Source of the DNA: Actinomycetota bacterium
GTDB lineage: Bacteria > Actinomycetota > Humimicrobiia > Humimicrobiales > Humimicrobiaceae
Length of the DNA stretch: 11,320 nucleotides
Assembly (NCBI GenBank): GCA_018894445.1
Contig: JAHIPJ010000177.1
Coordinates: forward strand, 1-11,320
Direction of reading: 5' to 3'
Shown: positions 1-7,042 of the stretch, piece by piece
Layout of the letters: the number at the start of each line of letters is the position of its first letter
How positions within the stretch are numbered: the stretch's first letter is position 1
Notes under the pieces: model-generated
Databases searched by the model: none
What the model was told of the DNA's origin: nothing
Seen by the model: the letters and a program-made list of their open reading frames with translations, nothing else
Position numbers and translations under genes: made by a program

Positions 1-135
1 ATAAAATTATGCAAGAATATTAAATAAAATTATATTTTTTTATAAATATTTTAAGTTAATGAAATTTTTTACAGGAATTTAACTTGAGCCAGGAAAGTTT
101 TTATTTATCAATCCGGTTTAAATCAGGAGTTTTAA
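1..135. other. AT-rich leader upstream of polA
   Basis: This stretch is very AT-rich and all three forward frames hit stops early (for example TAA at 25-27 and 21-23), so at most the last few codons of an upstream gene could lie here. A poor promoter-like pair can be drawn (TTGAGC at 84-89, then TATCAA or ATCAAT near 106-112), but the -10 match is weak and I do not call it. I see no stable GC-rich hairpin, no tRNA and no GAAC-N4-GTTC type SOS box. It probably holds the leader and perhaps the promoter of polA, but nothing can be fixed by eye. Confidence 0.4.
125..129 (+). promoter_or_regulatory. Ribosome binding site of polA
   Basis: AGGAG lies 6 bases upstream of the TTG at 136. It decides the polA start: there is no nearby ATG in this frame, and the encoded protein begins as family members do a few residues before the VILIDGNN strand of the 5' nuclease. 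Confidence 0.75.
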
Positions 136-2886
136 TTGAAAAGTGATAGAAATAATAAAGTTATTTTAATTGATGGAAATAATATTGCATATAGAGCATT
201 CTATGCACTTCCTGATAGTATTTCCACTTCATCTGGTATTATAACCAACGCTGTTTTAGGATTCACAAATATGCTGTTAAAACTTATAGAAGAACAGCAT
301 CCGGATACAATATTATGTGCATTTGACAGTAAGACTCCGACGTTCAGGCATAAAATATTCGACCGGTATAAAATAAATAGAAAAAAAATGCCCACGGAAC
401 TATCGAGCCAGTTTCCTTTAATTAAAGAGGTTCTTGATGCCTTTAATATTATTTATTTAGAAAAAGATGGTCTTGAAGCCGATGACATACTTGCAGGGAT
501 AGTAAATAGTATTAAAGATGAATTCAATCAGATAATAATAGTTACCGGCGATAAAGACATATTGCAGTTAGTTTCCGGTAACATAAAAGTTATGGCAATT
601 AAAAAAGGCATTACCGATACAGTAATTTTTGACAGGCTTAAAGTAGAGGAAAAATTTGGGGTTAAACCGGAAAATATGAAAGACCTTTTAGCCTTGATGG
701 GGGATAGTTCAGATAATATACCGGGTGTCCCGGGAATAGGTCCAAAGACGGCCAGGTTGCTGGTGAAAAAATATGGGTGCCTGGAAGAAATTTATAAAAA
801 CATTAATAAATTAGATAACCCACGGCTGAGGGAACTTTTGACAAATAATAAAAATCTTGCTGAATTGAGCAAAGAATTAACTACATTAAAAATAGACAGG
901 GATACAGATGTAAGTGAATTTATAAATAAAAGTTTTAAGAATATTAGTTTTAATAAGGTCAAGCAATTATTTGAAAGTCTTGAGTTCAGATCTCTGGAAA
1001 AAAGACTGGTTAACCTGAAAGATAAGATTGATTTTAAGGAAGAAATCCCCGTGGTTAAAAAGAGAACAGATAAAATTAATTTAAAACATTTAACCGGAGG
1101 TTTAAACTTAGAAATTTTAAATAAAAATCTTACTACGAACATATATATTGCAGAATTTACCGGTGATGATGTGTTTTACGGTATTATTTTATATTCTGGA
1201 GTAGACAGCGCCTTTTTAATTGAAAAGGATAGTCTAAATGAAAGTGCTGTAAGAGAGGCTATAAAAAAATTGCTCGAAAATAAAGAAATAAAAAAATCAG
1301 GTTTTGATTTTAAAAAAATATACAAGATTTTAAAGGGTTATGGTATTTGTTTAAGCGGGAAGCTTATAGATTATAAAATATTATATTTAATCTTGAATCC
1401 ACTTAAATCTACAACTACCCTGGATGAGATAACCGGTGATCTGCTGAATATGGAAATAGAAGATATCGAATTAAGTGAAGGCAAAGAAGGCAGTGATTTA
1501 ACTGAATTCAAGGATATAAAAGAAAAAAAACAGCTAACACTTGATTTATATAAGGATGAGAAACATAAAATAAAGGCGGACAAGGAATATTTGGACGGAA
1601 TATTAAGAAGATTAAGTCTATATAAAAAAATTGAGACTGGATTACTTGAAAAAATAAAAAAGGAAAAACTGGATAAGTTATACTGGCAGATAGAAGAGCC
1701 GCTTATTCAGGTACTGGCTGAGATGGAACATACAGGTGTTAATATAGATAAAAAATATCTAAGCAGTTTAATTGAGGAATATGAGCTGGATATAGGGAGA
1801 CTTGAGAAAGAAATTTATAAGCTTTGCGGTGAGGAGTTTAATATAAATTCTTCACAGCAACTGTCGGAGATTCTTTATAGAAAGCTGAACCTTCCGGTCA
1901 CAAAAAAAATTAAAACCGGATTTTCTACAGATGCAGGTGCTCTTAAAGCTATTTATGACAGCTCTCCTATAATAAGAAAAATACTGGACTGGAGGGAAAA
2001 AACCAAACTAAAAAATACTTATATTGATGTTCTACCCGCCTTGATAGATCCTGAAGACTTGAGAGTCCACACTACATACAATCAATTAGGAACGTCTACC
2101 GGAAGGATAAGCAGCAGTGACCCCAACCTGCAAAATATTCCCGTAAGAACTGATTATGGAAGACAGATAAGAAAAGCTTTTATACCTGGAAAAGGCTATG
2201 ATTTGATTCTTGCTTCAGATTATTCTCAAATTGAGTTGAGGGTGCTGGCGCACTTATCAGGGGATGAGAATCTGTTGGGTTCATTTAACAGGAAAGAAGA
2301 TATACATACTCGCACAGCATCAGAGATATTCAGAGTAAGCTATGATGATGTTGATGTTACTTTAAGAAGAAAGGCAAAAGCTATAAATTTTGGGATAATA
2401 TATGGAATGACCGAGTATGGTCTGAAGAGCAGGCTTTCTATCCCGGAAGAGGAGGCTAAAGAATATATTCAGAAGTATTTTGATAGATACCCCGGGGTGA
2501 AAAAGTATTTAAAATTTTTAATAGATGATGCATACAAAAAAGGTTACACCACCACAATTTTTGGTAGAAAAAGATACTTAAAAGAGCTGGGAAGCAGTAA
2601 TGTTAGAATAAGAAGTCTGGGAGAGAGATTTGCAGTAAATACTCCCATACAGGGGAGTGCTGCAGATATAATGAAACTTTCTACTGTAATCCTTTTTAAC
2701 AAATTAAAATTAAATAACATAGACAGTAACATAATACTTCATGTTCATGATGAACTGGTATTGGAATTAAAGGAAAGAGATTTAGAAAAAATTAAAAAAA
2801 TAGTGATAGAATCAATGGAAAATTGTGTGAGTTTAAAAGTAAAACTCAAGGTGGATATAAAAACTGGCAAGAATTGGTATATTTAA
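136..2886 (+). CDS. polA: DNA polymerase I (5' nuclease + polymerase, proofreading domain degenerate)
   Basis: This 916-residue protein fills gaps after excision repair and removes Okazaki primers. The N-terminal 5'-3' nuclease (about 1-290) has its acidic metal ligands: D13 in LIDGNN, the cluster EADD at 114-117, TGDKD with D139 and D141, and D190/D193 in GDSSDN, followed by a helix-hairpin-helix IPGVPGIGPKT. The C-terminal polymerase has motif A DYSQIELR (695-702, catalytic D695), motif B RRKAKAINFGIIYG (744-757) and motif C HVHDELV (869-875, D871). F752 occupies the position that sets sugar selectivity (Phe in E. coli, Tyr in T7 polymerase). The middle region (about 300-510) has the length of a 3'-5' exonuclease domain but I cannot find its DxE or later Asp residues, so proofreading is probably absent, as in Taq and many Gram-positive enzymes. 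The start is TTG, supported by a well-spaced AGGAG. Length is normal for the family. rpsA follows after a short gap. Confidence 0.98.
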   Translation: MKSDRNNKVILIDGNNIAYRAFYALPDSISTSSGIITNAVLGFTNMLLKLIEEQHPDTILCAFDSKTPTFRHKIFDRYKINRKKMPTELSSQFPLIKEVLDAFNIIYLEKDGLEADDILAGIVNSIKDEFNQIIIVTGDKDILQLVSGNIKVMAIKKGITDTVIFDRLKVEEKFGVKPENMKDLLALMGDSSDNIPGVPGIGPKTARLLVKKYGCLEEIYKNINKLDNPRLRELLTNNKNLAELSKELTTLKIDRDTDVSEFINKSFKNISFNKVKQLFESLEFRSLEKRLVNLKDKIDFKEEIPVVKKRTDKINLKHLTGGLNLEILNKNLTTNIYIAEFTGDDVFYGIILYSGVDSAFLIEKDSLNESAVREAIKKLLENKEIKKSGFDFKKIYKILKGYGICLSGKLIDYKILYLILNPLKSTTTLDEITGDLLNMEIEDIELSEGKEGSDLTEFKDIKEKKQLTLDLYKDEKHKIKADKEYLDGILRRLSLYKKIETGLLEKIKKEKLDKLYWQIEEPLIQVLAEMEHTGVNIDKKYLSSLIEEYELDIGRLEKEIYKLCGEEFNINSSQQLSEILYRKLNLPVTKKIKTGFSTDAGALKAIYDSSPIIRKILDWREKTKLKNTYIDVLPALIDPEDLRVHTTYNQLGTSTGRISSSDPNLQNIPVRTDYGRQIRKAFIPGKGYDLILASDYSQIELRVLAHLSGDENLLGSFNRKEDIHTRTASEIFRVSYDDVDVTLRRKAKAINFGIIYGMTEYGLKSRLSIPEEEAKEYIQKYFDRYPGVKKYLKFLIDDAYKKGYTTTIFGRKRYLKELGSSNVRIRSLGERFAVNTPIQGSAADIMKLSTVILFNKLKLNNIDSNIILHVHDELVLELKERDLEKIKKIVIESMENCVSLKVKLKVDIKTGKNWYI

Positions 2887-2902
2887 AAAAATATTTTATA
2901 AT
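2874..2902 (+). promoter_or_regulatory. Candidate sigma-70-type promoter for rpsA
   Basis: TTGGTA at 2874-2879 (four of six matches to TTGACA) is followed by a 17-base spacer and a perfect TATAAT at 2897-2902. The -35 lies within the last polA codons and the -10 just after its stop. Transcription would start near 2909, leaving a leader of about 45-60 bases before rpsA. A separate promoter makes sense for a ribosomal protein needed in larger amounts than Pol I. In DNA this AT-rich, chance matches to TATAAT are common, so the call rests mainly on the exact 17-base spacing. Confidence 0.45.
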
Positions 2903-2948
2903 ATTGATTATTCTTTTCTTGCATGCTATCCTTTTCGAATATTAAAAA

Positions 2949-2953
2949 AGGAG
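2949..2953 (+). promoter_or_regulatory. Shine-Dalgarno of rpsA, awkwardly spaced
   Basis: AGGAG in an A-rich context sits only 1 base before the ATG at 2955 and 16 bases before the in-frame ATG at 2970. Neither is the usual 5-9. The in-frame near-cognate codon ATT at 2958 lies 4 bases away. The exact start of rpsA is therefore uncertain by up to five residues. Confidence 0.5.
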
Positions 2954-2954
2954 A

Positions 2955-4238
2955 ATGATTTATAAAAATATGACTGAGAATAATATTTATAACAAACTAA
3001 CAAATGAAAACTGTATGATAGAAAATGAAAATGGTGAGATGGTTCCCAATTATGATCTCACTATGGTTAATTTGAATGATGGTGATGTGGTTAAGGGTAA
3101 GGTAGTAAAGATCGATAAAGATGAAGTTTTAGTTGATGTGGGCTTTAAATCAGAAGGAGTTATACCCCGGAGTGAGCTATCAATAAGAAATGATGTAAAA
3201 CCTGGAGATGTCCTGAAGGTTGATGATGAAATAATGATAATGGTAATTCAGAAGGAAGATCAAGATGGCCGCCTCATACTATCAAAAAAAAGAGCTGAAG
3301 TAGAGCAAAATTTTGATAGGATAGAGAAAATATATGAGAATGGCGATATTGTTGAAGGTGAGATTATAGAGTGTGTCAAAGGAGGCCTGATTGTAGATAT
3401 AGGGCTAAGGGGATTTTTACCGGCATCATTAATAGATGTGAGAAAAACTAAAGATCTCCAGTCCTTTATTGGTGAAAGATGTGTATGTAAAATTATTGAA
3501 GTCGATAGACATAGAAATAATGTTGTCCTATCCCGGAAAGTCATTATAGAAGATGAGAGAAAAGAACAACGAAAAGAAATACTCAATAGTATAGAAATCG
3601 GTCAGATAAAAAAAGGTATAATTACCAGTATCGCAGATTTCGGAGCTTTTGTTGATGTAGATGGTGTTGATGGTCTGATACATATATCTGAACTTTCCTG
3701 GAATCATGTAAAACATCCTTCGGAAGTGGTTAATGTTAATCAAGAAGTAGATGTAGAGATATTAGGTATTGATTATGAAAAGCAAAGACTATCTCTGGGT
3801 TTAAAGCAAACCCAAAAGGATCCCTGGTTGGAAAGAATAAAAGATTATTCCGTAAAAGATGTGGTAAAGGGTAAAGTGACTAGAATGGTAAAGTTCGGAT
3901 TATTTGTACAGACAGAGGAAGGCCTTGAAGGCCTTGTACACATATCTGAATTAAGTCTGGAACCGGTAAATAGGCCAAGTGATGTTGCGAAAATCGGGGA
4001 TGAGCTGATGGTTAGAATTATTGATATAGATTTTGATAAGAGAAGAATGGCTTTCAGTGTTAAGCAAGTCGAGAATCCAGTTGAAGAAGTTTTAGATAAA
4101 GAAGAAGAAAAAAAGGTTAAAGATTCAAAATCAGAAGAAAAGATTGAAAAAAAAGAAGTTTTAGATAAAGAATCCAATAAAAAAAGGCAAATAAAAGAAA
4201 TATTGAAAGAAATGAAAGAAGAAGCCAATATAGAGTAG
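2955..4238 (+). CDS. rpsA: Ribosomal protein S1, four S1 domains
   Basis: This 427-residue protein is ribosomal protein S1, which binds mRNA on the 30S subunit. Four S1 (OB-fold) repeats can be seen at about 43-112, 129-195, 215-284 and 301-370. The third and fourth carry the classic core, with FGAFVDV...GLIHISELS and FGLFVQT...GLVHISELS. Runs such as DGDVVKGKVVKIDKDEVLVD, EGVIP.SELSIR, GRLILSKKRA and LRGFLPASL resemble the actinobacterial form closely. E. coli S1 has six domains; four is usual in Actinobacteria. The last 50 or so residues are a Lys/Glu-rich, probably disordered tail with a repeated EVLDKE segment. The start could be ATG 2955 or ATG 2970 because the Shine-Dalgarno fits neither well; the extra residues are outside the folded domains. 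It lies between polA and coaE, as in Mycobacterium. A promoter candidate overlaps the polA stop. Confidence 0.96.
   Translation: MIYKNMTENNIYNKLTNENCMIENENGEMVPNYDLTMVNLNDGDVVKGKVVKIDKDEVLVDVGFKSEGVIPRSELSIRNDVKPGDVLKVDDEIMIMVIQKEDQDGRLILSKKRAEVEQNFDRIEKIYENGDIVEGEIIECVKGGLIVDIGLRGFLPASLIDVRKTKDLQSFIGERCVCKIIEVDRHRNNVVLSRKVIIEDERKEQRKEILNSIEIGQIKKGIITSIADFGAFVDVDGVDGLIHISELSWNHVKHPSEVVNVNQEVDVEILGIDYEKQRLSLGLKQTQKDPWLERIKDYSVKDVVKGKVTRMVKFGLFVQTEEGLEGLVHISELSLEPVNRPSDVAKIGDELMVRIIDIDFDKRRMAFSVKQVENPVEEVLDKEEEKKVKDSKSEEKIEKKEVLDKESNKKRQIKEILKEMKEEANIE
4084..4172 (+). repeat. In-frame 20-base direct repeat in the rpsA tail
   Basis: A 20-base perfect repeat, AAGAAGTTTTAGATAAAGAA, occurs at 4084-4103 and again at 4153-4172. 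The copies are 69 bases apart, exactly 23 codons, so both encode the same residues (EVLDKE) in the charged C-terminal tail of S1. It looks like a small tandem duplication or slippage event inside a low-complexity Lys/Glu tail. Confidence 0.8.
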
Positions 4239-4397
4239 CATGTTTCAACAGTTCAAATTTATGCCTTAAAATTGCTTAGAACCACGATAATGTTTTAGAA
4301 AAACCGTTAGATATTATTATCTTTTTCACATTAATTATAATCTTCTTTGTCCAGACAGGAACTCATTAAATTATTAAATTAGCAGGAGGAATATACA
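4239..4397. other. Intergenic region between rpsA and coaE
   Basis: At 159 bases this is the longest non-coding stretch in the window. A perfect TATAAT occurs at 4336-4341, but the best -35 match (TTATTA at 4314-4319, spacer 16) fits only three of six positions, so a coaE promoter here is possible but weak. AGATA-TTAT-TATCT (4309-4322) followed by four more T residues could form a very weak AT-only hairpin; I do not call it a terminator. GAAC at 4279-4282 and GTTT at 4292-4295 are 9 bases apart and do not make an SOS box. The 3' end holds the coaE Shine-Dalgarno. Confidence 0.4.
4384..4389 (+). promoter_or_regulatory. Strong ribosome binding site of coaE
   Basis: AGGAGG is the best Shine-Dalgarno in the window. 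It lies 8 bases before the ATA at 4398, the position where homology also places the first residue. No ATG, GTG or TTG occurs at a suitable distance. This site is the main reason to put the coaE start at a non-standard codon. Confidence 0.75.
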
Positions 4398-4979
4398 ATA
4401 GTAGTCTTAGGAATTACCGGCAGGATCGCTTCGGGTAAAAGCACGGTAAGCAGATATATAAAAAAAATAAAGAAAAATACCCTGATATTGGATGTAGATA
4501 AGGTAGCAAAAAACATCTACTCAAAAAATCCCGTAATCCTGAACGAACTTAGAAAAATATTTGGAGATGGAGTTTTTAATTCCGACGGGGATTTAATTTA
4601 TAAATCTTTAGCAGAAAAAGTTTTTTCCAGCAAAACGGAACTGGAGAAATTGAACAAATTAATGTTTCCTTTAATTGGAAGTGAATTGAAAAATATTTTA
4701 AATGAAAACCGGGACAAAAATTATATAATAATAGAAGCAGCAATATTATTTGACTGTAAATTGGACCTAATGTGCGATTATATTATTCTGGTTGATACTT
4801 CTGACGAGAGAAGAGAAATCTTTCTAAAGAATAAAAATTTTCTAGATGATGATATAGAATTAAGAATAGAAGGACAGCATATAAAAATAAATAGAAAAAA
4901 AGTGAATTTTATTATTAATAATAATAACTCAAAAGAGAGTTTGTTAAAAAAAGTAGAAAAAATTTTAAAAAATATTTAA
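4398..4979 (+). CDS. coaE: Dephospho-CoA kinase with apparent ATA start codon
   Basis: CoaE phosphorylates the 3'-hydroxyl of dephospho-CoA with ATP, the last step of coenzyme A synthesis, in the cytoplasm. Read from ATA at 4398, the protein is 193 residues, close to the usual 200. It has a P-loop GRIASGKS (8-15), the substrate-site strand LILDVDKVA with D32 and D34, MFPLI near 92-96 (family HPLI), IIEAAILFD, then CDYIILVDTSDERR and a C-terminal FIINNNNSKESL matching the family's IDN(N/S)G segment. The first ordinary start codon in frame is TTG at 4488, which would delete the first 30 residues, including the P-loop, so it cannot give an active kinase. A stop (TAG 4380-4382) closes the frame just upstream. 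Either ATA is used, or the assembled base is an error or mutation of ATG. The LID region (LKNKNFLDDD) lacks the family's usual Arg-Asp pair, so the sequence is somewhat divergent, resembling Thermotoga-like CoaE more than E. coli's (from memory). Confidence 0.88.
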   Translation: MVVLGITGRIASGKSTVSRYIKKIKKNTLILDVDKVAKNIYSKNPVILNELRKIFGDGVFNSDGDLIYKSLAEKVFSSKTELEKLNKLMFPLIGSELKNILNENRDKNYIIIEAAILFDCKLDLMCDYIILVDTSDERREIFLKNKNFLDDDIELRIEGQHIKINRKKVNFIINNNNSKESLLKKVEKILKNI

Positions 4980-5006
4980 GTATAAATAAAAAACACAGCA
5001 TATGGT

Positions 5007-7037
5007 ATGCTTGATTCTAAATTTAAAATAGTATCCAATTATTCTCCTCAGGGGGACCAGAATAAGGCTATTAGCCAGCTGACGAAAGGCATTAAAGATA
5101 ATTTTAAATTTCAAAGTTTACTGGGAGTTACTGGTTCCGGAAAGACTTATTCAATAGCAAATGTGATACAGAATGTTCAGCTTCCAACATTGGTTCTGGC
5201 TCCCAATAAGACACTTGCAGCCCAGCTTTGTAACGAGTTCAAGGAATTTTTCCCGAATAATGCAGCAGAATACTTTGTAAGCTATTATGACTATTACCAA
5301 CCGGAAGCATATCTCCCCGGCAAGGATGTGTATATTGAGAAAGATACTTCTATAAATGAAGAAATAGAAAAGTTAAGATTATCCACCACTAATTCTCTCT
5401 ATACCAGAAATGACGTTATAGCAGTTGCAAGTGTTTCCTGCATATATGGTCTGGGATCACCTTCTGAATACGGAAGACAGAGAATTATTTTAAGGTCAGG
5501 AGAAGAATTTCCAAGAGAGGAGATAATAGATAGGTTGGTCAATATAAGATACGAAAGAAATGATTATGATTTTGTCAATGGTAAATTCAGAGTCAAAGGG
5601 GATACAATTGAAATATTCCCGGCATATCAGGACAAGGCTGTAAGAGTGCAGCTTTTAGGAGATGAATTAGAAAGAATTGTCGAGTTTAATCCTGTGTCAG
5701 GAGAGATTTATGAAGAGAAAGAAGCATATATTATATCGCCAGCTACTCATTTTTTAGCAACTGTAGAATGGGTTGATAGGGCTCTGGAGACCATTGAAGA
5801 AGAGCTTGGGGAAAGAATAAAGTATTTTAAAAACCAGAATAAGCTGCTTGAAGCTCAGAGAATAGAATCAAGAACAAGATATGATATGGAAATGATAGAA
5901 GAATTAGGATTTTGCGGTGGTATTGAAAATTATTCAAGGCATATATTAGGAAAAAAACCAGGAGAAGCACCTAATACTCTGCTGGATTTTTTTCCTGATG
6001 ATTTTCTTATGGTTATTGATGAATCACATATTGCAATTCCTCAGATAAGGGGAATGTATGAAGGTGATCGCTCAAGAAAACAAACTCTGGTAGACTATGG
6101 ATTTAGACTTCCTTCAGCTTTAGATAATAGACCATTAAAATTTGAAGAATTTGAATTAAAAGTCAGTAGAGTGATATTTACTTCAGCTACACCGGGTTCT
6201 TACGAGAAAAAAGTGAGCAGTCAAATAGCGGAACAAATAATAAGGCCTACCGGGCTAGTAGATCCAGAAGTCTCTGTAAGAAAAACAAGAGGTCAGATAG
6301 ATGATCTAATATATGAGATAAAGAAAGTCGTGAGTAGAGGTGAAAGGGTTCTAGTAACTACTCTCACTAAAAGAATGGCAGAAGACCTTACTGATTATCT
6401 ATCGGGTAAAAAAATTAAGGTCAGGTATTTACATTCCACTATAGATACGTTGGAAAGAGTGGAAATATTAAGGGGGCTACGGACTGGAGAATTTGATGTG
6501 CTGGTGGGAATAAATTTACTGAGGGAAGGATTGGATCTCCCGGAAGTATCATTGGTTGCCATATTAGATGCAGACAAAGCGGGGTTTCTAAGGTCAGAAA
6601 TATCACTTATACAGACTATTGGAAGGGCAGCAAGAAATGTTAACGGAAAAGTTATAATGTATGCTGATGATATAACTAATGCCATAAAAAATGCACTATC
6701 TGAAACCGACAGGAGAAGAGACATGCAAATTGAATATAATAAGAAGCATAATATTACACCGAAAACTATAAATAAAACCATATCTGACATATTATATAGC
6801 AGAGGGATAAAGACCAAAAAGGAAGTGAGAGCTGATTTTAAAGTTAGTGAACAGAAAAAAAGATTCAGCGAATATAAATTGCTGGATATGGACCCTTCTA
6901 AAGCAGCTACTATAATAAGTGGCCTGGAAGAGGAAATGTACCTGGAAGCAAGGGAATTGAATTTTGAAAAGGCTGCTGCTATCAGGGATGAAATAAAGAG
7001 GATAAAAAAAATAACTAATATAGAGGTTAAAAGATAA
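5007..7037 (+). CDS. uvrB: Excinuclease ABC subunit B
   Basis: UvrB is the damage-verifying, DNA-loading ATPase of nucleotide excision repair. It receives the lesion from UvrA and then binds UvrC. The 676-residue length is typical. Visible parts are Walker A GVTGSGKT (40-47), [10 protein letters not shown] (65-74), the beta-hairpin that clamps one DNA strand, [15 protein letters not shown] (93-107), the Walker B-like DESH (338-341), the helicase segment RVIFTSATP (388-396), [13 protein letters not shown] (501-513), motif [11 protein letters not shown] (536-544), and a C-terminal UVR motif (about 630-665) that contacts the matching motif of UvrC. The start at ATG 5007 gives a normal N-terminus, but I see no Shine-Dalgarno in the 27-base A-rich gap after coaE. 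Another ATG at 5002 is out of frame. uvrA follows after 5 bases. No LexA-type operator is visible upstream, so SOS control is not supported. Confidence 0.98.
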   Translation: MLDSKFKIVSNYSPQGDQNKAISQLTKGIKDNFKFQSLLGVTGSGKTYSIANVIQNVQLPTLVLAPNKTLAAQLCNEFKEFFPNNAAEYFVSYYDYYQPEAYLPGKDVYIEKDTSINEEIEKLRLSTTNSLYTRNDVIAVASVSCIYGLGSPSEYGRQRIILRSGEEFPREEIIDRLVNIRYERNDYDFVNGKFRVKGDTIEIFPAYQDKAVRVQLLGDELERIVEFNPVSGEIYEEKEAYIISPATHFLATVEWVDRALETIEEELGERIKYFKNQNKLLEAQRIESRTRYDMEMIEELGFCGGIENYSRHILGKKPGEAPNTLLDFFPDDFLMVIDESHIAIPQIRGMYEGDRSRKQTLVDYGFRLPSALDNRPLKFEEFELKVSRVIFTSATPGSYEKKVSSQIAEQIIRPTGLVDPEVSVRKTRGQIDDLIYEIKKVVSRGERVLVTTLTKRMAEDLTDYLSGKKIKVRYLHSTIDTLERVEILRGLRTGEFDVLVGINLLREGLDLPEVSLVAILDADKAGFLRSEISLIQTIGRAARNVNGKVIMYADDITNAIKNALSETDRRRDMQIEYNKKHNITPKTINKTISDILYSRGIKTKKEVRADFKVSEQKKRFSEYKLLDMDPSKAATIISGLEEEMYLEARELNFEKAAAIRDEIKRIKKITNIEVKR

Positions 7038-7042
7038 TACTT

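Noticed and set aside
84-112. TTGAGC with a downstream -10 as a polA promoter
   Set aside because: The -35 is acceptable but the -10 (TATCAA or ATCAAT) is poor, and the AT-rich region offers many equal alternatives.
2919-2928. GCATGC palindrome between polA and rpsA
   Set aside because: A six-base palindrome with no flanking symmetry; no reason to call it an operator.
3845-4228. Minus-strand open frame opposite the end of rpsA
   Set aside because: It is low complexity (Ser/Phe-rich), the complement of the Lys/Glu-rich tail and fourth S1 domain. It is a shadow, not a gene.
4279-4295. GAAC...GTTT pair before coaE as an SOS (LexA) box
   Set aside because: The spacing is 9 bases rather than 4 and the second half is GTTT instead of GTTC; no LexA site is supported.
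4309-4326. AGATA-TTAT-TATCT plus T-run as a rho-independent terminator
   Set aside because: The stem is five mostly A-T pairs with no GC core, expected by chance in such AT-rich DNA.
4488-4979. coaE starting at TTG 4488 as a 163-residue protein
   Set aside because: This would remove the first 30 residues including the P-loop. The frame continues upstream with clear CoaE homology up to a strong ribosome binding site.
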